Source: Kuschelorhynchus macadamiae
Lineage: Eukaryota; Arthropoda; Insecta; Coleoptera; Curculionidae
Direction of reading: 5' to 3'
Assembly (NCBI GenBank): GCA_030620095.1
Contig: JAUTXW010000326.1
Coordinates: 409,501-473,500, forward strand
Length of the DNA: 64,000 nt
The position numbers and the translations under genes are program-made. Positions 38,201 to 48,429 of this stretch are shown here, in pieces; position 1 is the first letter of the stretch; each line of letters starts with the position of its first letter. The notes beneath the pieces are model-generated. The model searched no databases. It had not been told where the DNA came from and saw nothing but the letters and a program-made list of their open reading frames with translations.

Positions 38201-41200
38201 ATCTAACAGCTTGTTTACCGACCGTTTTCTATCTTACCAATTTTTGGAAAAATATTTGAAATGTTATTAAAGTCAATGGTAACAAGTTATATAGAAAAAA
38301 ATGGCTCCCAATTTGAATTTAGAGAAGGGTGCTCTACTGTGCAGGCAGTTGCAAGCTTAGTGAACAGCATAGTTAGGGGCTTTGAGAAAGGCACACATAC
38401 AGGGATAACTCTGTGTGACCTCAGCAAGGCCTTTGACTGTGTTGACCATGAGAGGCTCATGTACAAGATGGAATATTTCTATAGTTTTCGAGGACCAGCA
38501 CTTAATTTCTTTAGGTCATATTTACTGAATTATTATTTTACATTAACGATATATATTATCATCTTCTTCCCGAACGTTGCATACTTTATGCAGATGACAC
38601 CAGTTTGATTGTGTCTGCTACTGATCCTCTTACCTTACATAATAAAATGAATGTAGTTCAACAAAATGCCAAAAATTGGTTTGACATGAATAAATTATGC
38701 ATTAATGAAGTTAAAAGCCAAAGGATTGTGGTATCAAGTAACTCTAGGGATAATTCTTTGCAGGTACTTGGGATAAATATTGACAGTAATCTTAACTGGG
38801 AGGATCATATAGATTTTACTTGTCGTAAACTGTCACTAGGACTTTTTCAGCTAAGAAGGCTAAGGGGATGTATTGAGGACAAAGGGTTGATTAGTGCTTA
38901 TTATGCAATTTTCTACTCACATATTTTGTATGGAATAATCTTGCCATTCCATAAGCATTTTTCGCTTAAAGAAGAAAGCCATTCGCATTCTGGCAAAGGT
39001 TGGTTACAGGGACCATTGTATTCATTTTAAGCTTTTAACAGTACCTACGTTGCATTTACATATACCAAGCCCTTTTAGAAATCCATAAAAATAAAAATAA
39101 CTTTAAACTAAACTCTTTCATCAGCATGATACAAAAACTGCACAACTGCTGCGAGCACAAAAGTTGTAACTGCAGAAATCAATAAACAACTCCCTTCCCC
39201 TAAAATTCTATACTAAGCTTAAACAGTCTACAAGGGACCAAATTTGAAGGATTTTAAGCTCAAAATTAGGGCAGAGTTGTTGGAGCAATGCTTTTATTCT
39301 ACCCAGGAGTATATGACCACACCCCTTACTGTTTAGATGTGTAAATCGTAAATGTATGTATTTATAGTTTAGTTCACAAAAAAGAAAAAAAAATTAGTTT
39401 TAAAATAATTTATATTTATATAAGTTCTTTTCTATGACATTTTAATTATTTTAAAATTTAACTTTTACTGACAATTGTATGAAACTATGTTTTATGGCAT
39501 GAATAAATAAATATTTCAGTATTTCTGATTATAAGAGGCTTTCAATATCACAAACTAGTCCGTCCTTATTACATGGGTGTTAAAATTTACAATAGGCTCT
39601 CCAGAGAGCTTGAAAACTATTCTTCACTAAAAGTTTTTAAAGAGAAGCTAAGAAGTTTCTTATTGACTAAACAACTCCACGGCTGAGTTCTTTGAGAGAT
39701 GAAATATTGTAGTTGTTAATTGTTTTGTATTTACTATACACTAAGTTTATATGTAAGTAACTACTTGTTCATATAAGTGTTTTGATGTTTTTTATATATT
39801 ATCTCTCATTCAGAGTTTTTTTATACAATATCTATAACTTTTCAGGGGTTTTTAACTGTATTTTTTTGAAAATTAATTAATGTATATTCCGTATATTGGG
39901 TACTGAATAAACCATCCAAAGCACAAAAAGTTGCAATAAAATTATTTCAGTTTTTCAAAATCTTTTCAAATAAAGTAAAAAAAAATAAAAATGAATATGG
40001 CAAAATTCACTTTTTAACGAATATCCTAAACTACTTCGAATTTTTTTAATTTCTCAATGGCACTATTTATCGTCGCTTACGAGATCTTGGTAGAGTGCAT
40101 AATTTTGCTGCTGATATGGGCCATTACATTTGCTACATTTGATAGATCCTTTACATTGTTCTGTTGTGAGTAAAGAGGTTTAATCTGGAGCAAGGCTGTG
40201 AAACTGGGGGTGGAGGTAAGCTTGGAAAGACTGAATAATGCCTGTATTTAAACAAAATACCTTCATTTAAAAATTTCTTAAAAGAGTTAAAACAACCGGA
40301 GATAAGGGAATTTGGCTTTCCTGTAGCTCTAGATGTAATTCGTTTTTCGTAAACAGTTATATTCGAATTCGTTAAATATAGTCCTATATATGAATCCTTA
40401 ATGTCTTATTTACCTGTTCTATAACAACTGAATAAGTGCTATTTATTTAGAGATTTAATTAATATTTAGTTTTTAATTGGTAGGTATACTGTATGCATAA
40501 ATATTTTAAAAAATATCAAATTTTTAAATCACAATGTATAATTTTACAGTAAACATTAGGTTATTTTGTTAAAAAGGAAATTATAAACCCTTTACTGTTT
40601 AACATTTTATTTTTTTGAATTGTGTTGCTTTGATTCTACCTTTATTAAAAAAGATATACTCCACAGATTTCTTGGAAGATTTAATAATTATCCTTTAATT
40701 TTGAGGGACTGTCTAGTTCAGTCTTATATCAGTTATACTGGGTGAATTTCAAAAGTGACCTCACCCCTATAACTTGTTTGCCTTTGAAAATAATTAAACA
40801 AAGATTTGAGGATTACACATAAGACATACGTTTATTGATGTATTCCGCTGTTTTTTATACTTTACTTAGTTACTTATTAAATAGAGTTTTACAAGATCAA
40901 CACAAATAAAATATGGAAACCACATGATTACATACCTGCTAATATATGTATTTATTTATTCATAAAGCAAAGATTCATAATGAGGAAAGTTACAGGTAAA
41001 GAAGATTTACCAAGTTTTTACAAAAAGGTATCACGAAATTAATGTTTTGGTGTAGTTGTTCTTTTATAAGTCATTATTTGGGGGATGCCATTTTGCTGTT
41101 TCTTACTTCTAATAAAGGACCAAAATTCTTTTGTATTTTTTGTAACATTTCATGGAGAGTTATTTACATTTGTTCGTAACTCACAAAATTGAATATATTC

Positions 41201-44200
41201 TTCAAATGAATTGTCAGATTTGTAGTGCTTATGCATTTCTTTCTTTTTTAGAGTACATTCTCTAAGCTCTTATGAGAACCATTTTGGGAATTTAAAATTG
41301 CGTGTTATTATCATTTTTGGAACATACATATTTAAACAATCACTTAATATATAATAAAATCATCAAACAGCTAAATTTACATCACAATTTAAAATAGTAT
41401 CCCAATTACTCTATAATATAGAATAATAAATTCAGGTTTAGCTAGAAATAACTTGAGAATTTCACTTTTTTTTAGATAAATTTTGTTTCCCTGATTCCAA
41501 ATATACTGGGTATATTATGCTTATGTTTAAAAATATGTTCCTTTGTTTCAGGGATTTTCAAAAAGTTATTTTATAATGTATGTTATTCTACACAAAAGTT
41601 TCTTTTTAATGATTTGTCAAAAACAAGGTCAATAGCATTTTTTTACTATCAAGAAATGAACAGTAAAATGTACTTATGATATTATTAGGAATACTTTTTT
41701 CTACCACATAGAAAAAAACATATCATCTTGTATAAACAAAGGACAGTACAAAATTGTAAGTGTGTTTTTAAAAACATACTCAACCATTTTTTCCACGTAA
41801 AATAAAATAAAAGTAACATAAGAATTAAAATACACAAATGCCATTAGACCATTTATACAGACAAATTAAATAAAATAACAGATACCCTTGAAGATGGCCA
41901 AATTCCATCTTTTATTTTTATTTTATCTGAAATTCGAACTGTGCAAGGGTGATTCCAAGCGCAATACAATATGTTCGCAAATTATCAACATTTTGTATCT
42001 ATTGCTTAGAAAAAATAATGTAGCAATAATGGATTACTGTTCCCTATGTAACTTGAACGAAATCGCTATATTTTATCATGTTGGCCTCGTCCGAAAATAA
42101 ATGCTAATCTGTCAAAAGTACCAGTTCTGTTCAGATGTGTGCATTTGGTGAATAGTTTGTTTTGTTATTTTTTTCACAAGTAAGTAATTTAATAGTAATA
42201 ATAGTTTTTATATAATGTCAATTTTTTGTCCCATCAGTTATAAAAAAATATGTTAAACTGAATGGGCTATATTCAAGTAGGGCCACAAGCACATAACAAA
42301 TATTAAACCTGTAAATTCTTAAGTAGCCCATGTAAAGGCCCTAACAATTTTTGGCTTCAGGCTTTTAGATTGCTATGATACTTTTATCGTCATTAACCAA
42401 ATATTTAATATTTTTTTCTGGATAATAAAATGTCACTCATTTTTTATTGTTTTGTTCTCTTTCTTAAAATATACAATTATTTGCTAAATATAGTAGACCT
42501 GTTAATGTGAATACTAAATTTTTACCTAAACCCCACTAGCAACGATTTTAATAACTTTAATATCCATTTGCGCACTACCAGCATTATTTTTAAATGAATT
42601 CCTCGTTAATAAACAGATGACAAAAATTATTATTTGGAAAACTTTTAGGATGGGAAAGGATAGAGCACAACAAAAAGAAAAGACAAAGCAACATGTTAAA
42701 AAATATCGTAAAAAGGTGCATGAAAATCAGTACCTACTTAAAGCAAAATTATTTAAATAAAAATGCTGCAATTGCAAAAAAATATAGAGAAAAATTAAAA
42801 ATATTGGCAGGAAATATAGGGAAAAAAAGCAAAATAAGAAATATTTTTTAGCTTTCAAAACGCCCTAGTCTCTGGGAAAAGCAGTAAAAGGGGCAAACAA
42901 ATTAATGCCGAAAGAGAAGAACAAAAAAATTGCAGTTATACATAGATTACTAAAATTAATAGAGCCTGATTCAAAATTACAGAATATTAAGGAGATATCT
43001 GGTGTGGCATTTAAATCTTAGAAGTTTGGAGTCTTTGGAGATAACTGAAAAGGTGAAAGCTTTTTACCTGCGAGAGGATATAAGTAGAGTAGCTCCTGGA
43101 ATTAAAGATCAGGTTAAAATTAAAACAGATGTCTGTTGAATATGCACAAAAAAGGCATATGTTGTATACAGTTAGAGAAGCTTATTCCATTTTCTTAGAA
43201 GAAAACCCAGAAATACAAATAAAGTTAAACAAATTTTATAAGCGACCTACTTTTGTCTTGCCTATACACGAAACACCACACAATATTTTTGTATGTAAGT
43301 ACCATGAAAACATTTTTTATTATTGAAATGCTTAGCAAGAAAATGAAAGTGTTCCACAGTAATCATAAAACATTACTTTTTGAAATATTGTGTGACATAG
43401 AAAAAGAGGAATGTATTATGAATGATTCTTCCGCTTGCAGAAGAGTCTGTGAACATTAAACAGTGGACTACAATTGACGGACAAACAAAAGTCATAATTT
43501 AGTTTGAAACAATTGGTTCAATAATTAAATTTTTGAAGAAACAACTGGTCTCTCTTAGAAAACATCATTTTGTTAAAAACAATGAGCAGAAGTACTTTGA
43601 CTTCAAAAGGGCAAATACTGAAGAAGCAGAAGCTATTTTGCAAATCGATTTTTAGGAGAATTTTAAGCTTATGTGACAAGATGAAATATAAAGGGCTCAC
43701 TGGCACCATGAACAAATAATAATTTTTACTGGCATAGCCTGGTTAACACAAAATGAAATTTATTCATTTTCTGTAGTAAGCAATTATTTAACACATGATA
43801 AATACTCTGTTAACGTATTTAAAAAAAAATTATATCTTGGATTGGCCATAAACATTAAAATTAAGCATCTCTAGTGATAGATGTGCAGCACAATTCAAAA
43901 AAAAGGGCGCAGTTGATGGCATTGGTGACAGCGTGAAAAGAAAGGTAAGCTTAACCATAAGATGTATGCAAACTGAGTTATAATCAAGAATACATTTTAG
44001 TATGGAACAAGATCAGGAGTAGGAAAGTTATTATTAATTCTGCAAAAGACTTTTTCAGATGCGCATCAAGGGAATCCAAACAAATAAATAACATATATGT
44101 AAATGACGATGAAATTTATGGCATAAAGTCATAGCTGGATGCCAAATGGTCACGTGCAAAGGAAGGCGCTGCCAGAAATAGCGAGTCCTCATTATTTTAA

Positions 44201-46300
44201 GTTTGTAGATCAAAAACATATACAAATTCAAAGGTTTAAGATAGACCAGGTTTAGTTGCCATGGTAGTTCGCCAGCTATGTTTTGCTTATGTCCCTGTAA
44301 TTTTGTAATTGTGACATTTAGAAAAATGATTGTTCAATTGTAAAAAACATCATCTTAAACCTATAGCTCTCAAGTTAGCCCTGATCTAAATTTAAACCTC
44401 TTTAGTGAATACGGGTGCAAAAGTCTAAAAAATCAACAATATTTTTAATTTTTCATTATTGTTATTGTTAAAAAAATGTTATTTCATTTAATTAGTTAAT
44501 TATCCTTTCATATTTATAATTTTTAAGAAAACAATAAAATGTTGATAAAAAATGCTTCGTCAATAATGTCCCATCAGTAACCACAAAACGAAATGCAGAT
44601 TTTACAAAGATGGTATTAAAAATGATGCCTTATTATATTTTAATTATTTATTTATTTAAACTTTAATTTCCACAAAGACAATATAAAATTGTATGTAACA
44701 TGTCACAAAAGCAGTCATAAAAAACTAAAAAACTAAAATTTAACTAACAAAAAAAAACATTATACAAACATGAAAACAATAAGTAATTAAATCATACAAA
44801 ATCATACATATAAAACTCATCCAGTTTTTAGAAGGGATTTTTCAAAAGAAAGATTTTTACTTTATTTGTGAATTGCATAAACGACTGAAGGGCCTTAAAA
44901 TATTGGGGAAGCTTATTGTACAGCTTAAGTCTTAAAGAATTTGGCATACTTCCACAAATATTAAGTTTGTTCAGTGGAACTCTAAAATGATTTCTAGTGT
45001 TAAAAGGATGGTAATCTCTGTTAACCGAAAATTTGTCTTTATTTTTAAATATATAGATAACCATCTATATATAAAAACATTAACAAGTATCAAAACTTTC
45101 AGTTTAATAAACAAATTTCGACAAGATGCAGTATATGGAAGTCCCAAAATAGTTCTGATAATCTTTTTCTGGCATAAAAAAACATCACAGGCCGCCACTG
45201 AGGCACCACAGAAACAGATTCCGTATCTGATTCTGGATTCAACCCGGGCATAATAGACCTTCCATAACTGATCCACAGTTAAAACCACTCGCAGATTATA
45301 AAACATATTAGAGAACTTTAATAATATAAAATGTTCGTAGTTACAGGTTTTCTTACTTCAAATAAGGAAATATTTCTCTGGCTGTTTGTGTGTCCCGTCA
45401 GTAATGTCCTTTTGCTGTTTATCTCATAAGATAGAAAAGATTTATTTACTTTCTTTGGTAAAATTTATTTGTTTTCTTCATTTTTATTATGTTTCTAAAT
45501 ATGCTTGTGATAAAAACATTATTAGCGCCAAAAATGGTTCATAAATGCCTTACATTTTTAATTGATTGTCCTATCAGCAATGTGTGGAATCACCTGCAAG
45601 TAGTTATAGGCACACGGCTGGCAGCAGCCTATCTAATTGGCAAAACTGCCAGTGAGCATGCATTTAAAATAAAATATTACCAGACATAGTTATGTTTATT
45701 TTATTTGCCATATAAAAGGTAAAATCACCAGTTCTCTAGGAATACCTAAAAGTTCTCTCTTAAGAGTTTCGTTTTCTTCAAAACCAAGGTATTTAGACAA
45801 TGTATATTTAACTCTCGATTTTTTGGAATTATTTTAAATTTCAGGAAAAAATTTTAAACTTTCTGACCACCCAAAGAATACAATTTGCCTGCAAAAAGAC
45901 ACATAATTCCCCAGTAATGCCAAGAGAATCTTAGTGTTTCCGGATTACTGTTCTGCCAAGTAATTTCAGGTAGTTATAAGAAAATTTTGAGGAAAATTTG
46001 CTGTAATGCCTTGAAGCTGCTAAAAAATGCCAGTAATACCAAGTACTTTCAAGGGACTGCCGCGTAATGCCATGCCATCGTACATGTATTTCCACAAAAG
46101 AAAGTAGTGAAACACCCCTCAGATATACATATACATATTCACACTTCAGTGTGAAAGAAGTCTATAGCAATTTATAGAAGTTCTTGGGCAAGTTAGTTTT
46201 TGGCCGATTTTGGGCCGTAAACCGTTAAAGTAATAAGTAGAGGAAATTTATTTTACCTACCATTCCAGTAATTTGTCCATTTCCAAAGAATACCTTCCAT
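26089..46300 (-). CDS. PLEKHA3-like: FAPP/PLEKHA3-like PH-domain protein (5 coding exons)
   Basis: Five exons join at GT-AG borders into one frame of 193 residues: 46300-46261, 33154-33038, 30173-30021, 28869-28748 and 26238-26089. Residues 1-95 form a PH domain with 'MEGILWKWTNYWNGWQTRW'. Lys7 and Arg18, the PI4P ligands in FAPP proteins, are both present, as is the loop before GW that acts as membrane wedge. It continues with 'VLSYYKSQDEV', 'HTRMDLVIPGEQHMYLRA' and 'RQQWLVALGTAKACV'. The tail has 'KSELKLYCDLLMQQVHVIKN' and 'CDTFIKTLDECMKL', both hallmarks of FAPP1/FAPP2. FAPP proteins bind PI4P and ARF1 at the trans-Golgi and act in transport to the cell surface. This protein ends at 193 residues without the lipid-transfer domain of FAPP2, so it is FAPP1-like and shorter than the roughly 300-residue human protein. 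Introns 1-4 are 13106, 2864, 1151 and 2509 bp. Confidence 0.93.
26572..27560 (+). pseudogene. Internally deleted LINE in intron 4
   Basis: Antisense to the host gene. 26572-26790 reads 'GMKTKLNAFKRAVLKSHYDI' and, after a frame change, 'EIGVSEVQINRYNNY', matching the start of a LINE AP endonuclease. 27007-27300 reads 'DLRTLFDYRISFSDY', 'IDFIQKTC' and then 'EYA' and 'YSLENAQNIFIRLCGYKLN', matching the reverse-transcriptase C-terminal region (LGV.FD..L.F..H … lEYaS..W.P … Q..FlR). The palm domain between is gone, so an internal deletion joined the two parts. Confidence 0.7.
27561..28747. other. Rest of intron 4, non-coding
   Basis: AT-rich with a short AATAATAATAAT run near 27745. No gene or clear repeat seen. 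Confidence 0.45.
28748..28869 (-). CDS. PLEKHA3-like: FAPP-like gene, exon 4
   Basis: Between GTTTTTAG and GTAAAT. It encodes residues 104-144 with 'LKTKKSELKLYCDLLMQQVH', the predicted helical segment after the PH domain that is diagnostic of FAPP proteins. Confidence 0.93.
28870..30020. other. Intron 3
   Basis: 1151 bp, non-coding. It contains a pyrimidine-rich stretch (29590-29710, with a (CT)n run) and, at about 29768, the 'GGGAAGTTCTGAGTAAAAGCC' motif of the dispersed foldback family. Confidence 0.6.
30021..30173 (-). CDS. PLEKHA3-like: FAPP-like gene, exon 3
   Basis: Acceptor CTTTTAG, donor GTGAGT. It encodes residues 53-104, the second half of the PH domain: 'DHTRMDLVIPGEQHMYLRAA' then 'RQQWLVALGTAKACV', containing the conserved Trp of the C-terminal PH helix. 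Confidence 0.95.
31870..32440 (-). pseudogene. LINE reverse-transcriptase C-terminal fragment in intron 2
   Basis: On the minus strand, 32395-32290 reads 'FGSSVLQYGITNWGGLCDTN', the typical 'SvLqYGI..WGg' block of LINE reverse transcriptases. 'ALLKLIVISSFDETFGWLSV' follows. After several breaks, 'FYCDGLHLYPQLSSKL' and 'AFKLKLIKGQL' (to 31900) resemble the C-terminal 'klyN.LP..iK…FK.kL…L'. It has the same orientation as the host gene and is heavily decayed. Confidence 0.65.
32560..32830 (+). repeat. ATGGCGG-type repeat units in intron 2
   Basis: Two units with the usual order: GTGAATCCAATATAGCAGGA, ACAAAATGG, TAATAAA(TTGTTT), a run of A, TACTTAT, CACAAAAA. They are more diverged than those at 1 kb. 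Confidence 0.5.
33038..33154 (-). CDS. PLEKHA3-like: FAPP-like gene, exon 2
   Basis: Acceptor TTTGTAG, donor GTATAA. It encodes residues 14-53: 'GWQTRWFILENGVLSYYKSQ' then 'GCKGSMKIQACEIN', beta-strands of the PH domain including Arg18. The phase matches exons 1 and 3 exactly. Confidence 0.95.
33750..33975. repeat. Inverted pair of hammerhead-like tails in intron 1
   Basis: 79-bp arms (33750-33828 and 33898-33975), about 85-90% identical, around a 69-bp loop. The left arm on the minus strand reads CTGATGA (33826-33820), helix II GCC…GGGC, GAAAC, then AUGUC (cut after C at about 33797). The right arm on the plus strand has CTGATGA (33900-33906), GCCCGTTAGGGC, AAAAC, AUGUC. The left keeps the GAAA core; in the right the G is mutated to A. 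The arms extend outward through TTTATAAACTTATTTTTGAC and CCTAGACTTT. This looks like two 3' tails of a Penelope-type element, 5' sides together. Confidence 0.6.
36990..37575 (+). pseudogene. Possible LINE ORF1 remnant
   Basis: Polar, Asn/Lys-rich text with broken frames: 'CIENLTDKSTVNMSEMLNNT' and 'FSSIEKELSIIKNAI' suggest a coiled segment. The 93-codon frame 37293-37574 ends with 'DTNQWVVT', like the end of some insect LINE ORF1 proteins. It lies directly upstream of a reverse-transcriptase remnant in the same orientation, which is the main support. Confidence 0.4.
37770..38170 (+). pseudogene. LINE reverse-transcriptase fragment 1
   Basis: 'PPGSILGPLLFLVYI' (about 37828-37872) is the conserved QGS.LGPLLF.lYIND block. 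After stops and a deletion come 'GIYLDKRLI', 'LVSKISLAYFVVPLIRN' and 'VLKLAYFGLV…LLYWDSSNG', the thumb region. Breaks are frequent. The reverse-transcriptase N-terminus appears again just downstream, so two LINE copies are joined here. Confidence 0.65.
38217..39335 (+). pseudogene. LINE reverse-transcriptase fragment 2 (palm to C-terminus)
   Basis: 'RPFSILPIFGKIFEMLLK' (38217-38270) is the first RT motif. 'SQFEFREGCSTVQAVASLVN' then 'ITLCDLSKAFDCVDHERL' gives motif A with the catalytic Asp. After 'FFRSYL' there is a deletion, then 'LYADDTSLIVSA' (about 38583-38625), the YADD motif. Frame 38605-39030 continues with 'WFDMNKLCINEVKSQ', 'LGINIDSNLNWEDHI' and 'AIFYSHILYGI'. 'GPNLKDFKLKIRAELLEQ' and 'FYSTQEYM' (to 39335) form the usual LINE C-terminus. 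Jockey/CR1-like in style. Frameshifts at about 38605 and after 39030. Confidence 0.8.
39530..39695 (+). pseudogene. LINE C-terminal fragment 3
   Basis: It reads 'YYMGVKIYNRLSRELENYSS' then 'FKEKLRSFLLTKQLHG', matching the 'yyGvkiyN.LP.elk…FK.kL..fL…yS' end of LINE ORF2. It is a separate copy from the one ending at 39335. Confidence 0.65.
39700..42630. other. Intron 1, no gene seen
   Basis: AT-rich. A block at 39950-40130 is related to 22240-22400. A 'GAGGAAAGTTACAGGTAAAG' core motif lies at about 40982. 'TACTGGGTGAATTTCAAAAG' at 40737 looks like a MITE end, but no partner was found. Confidence 0.4.
42640..44250 (+). pseudogene. Decayed gene of an unnamed multi-copy DDE-like family
   Basis: Reading across frames, the order is: a basic N-terminus; 'AKKYREKLK'-type Lys-rich text; 'LMPKEKNKKIAVIHRLLKLI' (about 42903); 'SLESLEITEKVKAFYLREDI' then 'SRVAPGIKDQVKIKT' (43024-43125); 'YAQKRHMLYTVREAYSIFLE' (43138); 'ETPHNIFVCKYHEN' (43270); a CxxC-like 'CIMND…CRRVC' (about 43413); 'KHHFVKNNEQKYFDFKRANT' (43558); 'QIDF.ENF' and 'QDEI.RAHWHHEQIIIFTGI' (43637-43730); 'SDRCAAQFKKKGAVDGIGDS' (43867); and 'VIINSAKDFFRCASRES' (44028). 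This pattern (RHL…HEN…DF.ENY…EIQ.AHW…KGAVDGIGG) recurs in uncharacterised insect and cnidarian proteins as I recall them. Three stops lie in one conserved block. No name is assigned. Confidence 0.65.
44640..45310 (-). pseudogene. LINE reverse-transcriptase C-terminal fragment (jockey/CR1-like)
   Basis: Frame 44971-45306 (minus) reads 'LWKVYYARVESRIRYGICFCG' and 'CQKKIIRTILGLPYTASCRN', then 'KVLILVNVFIYRWLSIYLK'. After a frameshift, frame 44828-45064 gives 'DYHPFNTRNHFRVP' and 'SLRLKLYNKLPQYFKAL' and ends 'KIFLLKNPF'. This is the usual order of LINE thumb and C-terminal motifs (Y.a..eS.i.YGI..WG; QKkiiR; H.yNTR; klyN.LP). Confidence 0.8.
45311..46260. other. 5' part of intron 1
   Basis: No gene. 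The phrase GTCCCATCAGTAA or a close variant occurs at about 42229, 44567, 45392 and 45569, the first two on either side of the DDE-like pseudogene. AGTAATGCCA-type phrases cluster at 45910-46075. Confidence 0.4.
46261..46300 (-). CDS. PLEKHA3-like: FAPP-like gene, exon 1 (start)
   Basis: The ATG is at 46300-46298. The 40 coding bases give 'MEGILWKWTNYWN' plus one base of the next Gly codon, followed by donor GTAGGTAA. The sequence fits the first PH strand of FAPP (MEG.L.KWTNY), including Lys7. It is too short for ORF finders and was located by searching for the missing N-terminus. Confidence 0.9.
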
Positions 46301-46660
46301 ATCCTTGTTTATGAATATAGAGTGATTTACGTTAATATACTGCCCGCCATATGGTACCTAGCACTCGAAACGCTTTAGTCAGATTAGATACAAATTTACT
46401 TTTCCAAATTATTAAAATTAAGTAATTTTGTCTAGAAAAATATTGTTTATTTACATTTTAAATATATTAGTTTTATATATTTACTTGTCAAAAAAAGCGT
46501 TTTCGTATGGTGTCTGGCCATATGGTTAATAATATTCATCTGTCCGGTCTGTCCCCCCCGTACGTCACATTCGGAAAACAGTGTTGGCAAATGACACGTC
46601 ACATGACATTTATGGCACGGTCATAAATATGCCTAAAAACTTGCTTTTATAGGTTTTAAA
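46301..46660 (-). promoter_or_regulatory. Probable 5' UTR and promoter region of the FAPP-like gene
   Basis: Upstream of the start codon and free of repeats until the (TA)n tract at 46.95 kb. It contains two TGACGTG/TGTGACGT elements (about 46563 and 46596) in a GC-richer patch with a run of seven C (46551-46560), which look like CRE-type sites. No TATA box stands out. The transcription start was not determined. Confidence 0.35.
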
Positions 46661-46949
46661 TAATACCAAACAATCTGCTAAATAAAAATGCATTTAATAC
46701 TTTTTTTATTCAACAGTCATTTATAAATCTATCACTTAAAAAAGTAGATGACCGGTCTTTTATAGAGTTATTTCAAAAACTGGAATTACAGTCACTTTCA
46801 CAAATGACCTTGTTGTGACCCTGGGATTTAAGGTCAGTAGTGATTTAAGTGACGCCCAACACCAAACCAAACCAAATCGTTTCTAAACTAAACGGTCTAG
46901 GACATTCTACATTATTATTCTACATTAGCGCCCCTAAAGGAAAGCATAA

Positions 46950-47210
<261 letters not shown>

Positions 47211-47236
47211 TAAATATAAGGATTTTTCTGCAGTCC

Positions 47237-47718
47237 TCATAGTTGTAGGTAATGATCTGCCCTACATTTTTTTGTGATCGAGTCCAGATGGTCTGTGTGT
47301 GAGCACTCTGCACATTCTTAAACAGTCCCTCAAGAGGTACCATTTGCAGAAAAAAGTTACTGATTGATTTGAGCAAATATTGCCTTTATCACTGACCAGT
47401 ACAGTAATAATAAAAATTTGTGGTTGTTGTAAACTATAAGTATAATGATGCAAAAAGTATTTTAAAATAATCCCATGTCGTTGATCCCTCCCATCCTAAC
47501 GGCACTCTCTCGATAGGAAATCGAATAACAGTAAGTAAATAAAAAATGTCGAAATATCAATAGTTATCGATAGTGCTCCTAGGTATGCAATAATGCGGAT
47601 AGGTATTTGATAATGTCGATAAGTAGCCGACAACATCGATAGTTTTGGATAAATTGATCTCATATTTACACAAAGCTTTTTGTCTTCGAAATATTTGACT
47701 CCCAAACCGCCTTTTTCG
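47237..47718 (+). repeat. Left arm of a large inverted repeat around the hAT pseudogene
   Basis: The inverse of 52457-53284, about 80% alike in aligned blocks: 'TCATAGTTGTAGGTAATGAT', 'CACATTCTTAAACAGTCCCT', 'GCAAATATTGCCT', 'AAACTATAAG(T/G)ATAATGATG', 'GCCGACAACATCGATAGTT' and 'AAACNGCCTTTTTCG'. The right arm has about 150 bp extra (52710-52865). TATCGATA-rich in the inner half. Confidence 0.7.
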
Positions 47719-48429
47719 CAAATCCCGATAGGTAGCAATGAACTAGTGATAGGTGGCAATACCTGTCGATAACTTATTATTATAATTATCGGTTAATTTT
47801 CACCTAACAGTAGGTAAATTCTATAAGCGACCATCCCTACTCAGGCTACCATTGCAAGAGGCAGGATCTGGAATGACCAGGACATATTATCTATTTTTGT
47901 TCCCGATTTGGATAAATTGATCTCATATTTACACAAAGCTTTTTGTCTTCGAAATATTTGACTCCCAAACCGCCTTTTTCGCAAATCCCGATAGGTAGCA
48001 ATGAACTAGTGATAGGTGGCAATACCTGTCGATAACTTATTATTATAATTATCGGTTAATTTTCACCTAACAGTAGGTAAATTCTATAAGCGACCATCCC
48101 TACTCAGGCTACCATTGCAAGAGGCAGGATCTGGAATGACCAGGACATATTATCTATTTTTGTTCCCGATTTGGATAAATTGATCTCATATTTACACAAA
48201 GCTTTTTGTCTTCGAAATATTTGACTCCCAAACCGCCTTTTTCGCAAATCCCGATAGGTAGCAATGAACTAGTGATAGGTGGCAATACCTGTCGATAACT
48301 TATTATAATTATCGGTTAATTTTCACCTAACGGTAGGTAAATTCTATAATAGACCATATCTACTCAGGCTACCATTGCAAGAGGCAGGATCTAGAATGAC
48401 CAGGACATATCTATTTTTGTTCCCGATTT
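47647..48429 (+). repeat. Three tandem copies of a 263-bp unit
   Basis: Units start at 47647, 47910 and 48173 with GGATAAATTGATCTCATATT and end in TTGTTCCCGATTT. The first two are 263 bp and virtually identical. The third is 257 bp, with small losses (one TTA in TATTATTATAAT, one in ATATTATCTA) and a few substitutions. The first unit's start overlaps the inner part of the left inverted-repeat arm. Non-coding. Confidence 0.93.

Larger units (their letters stand above)
33155..46260. other. Intron 1 (13.1 kb, TE-rich)
   Basis: Defined by donor GTAGGT at 46260 and acceptor TTTGTAG at 33155. It holds an inverted hammerhead-like pair (33750-33975), LINE pieces (36990-39690 plus strand, 44640-45310 minus strand) and a decayed DDE-like gene (42640-44250). 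Stretches 33980-36980, 39700-42640 and 45320-46250 show no recognisable gene. Confidence 0.85.
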
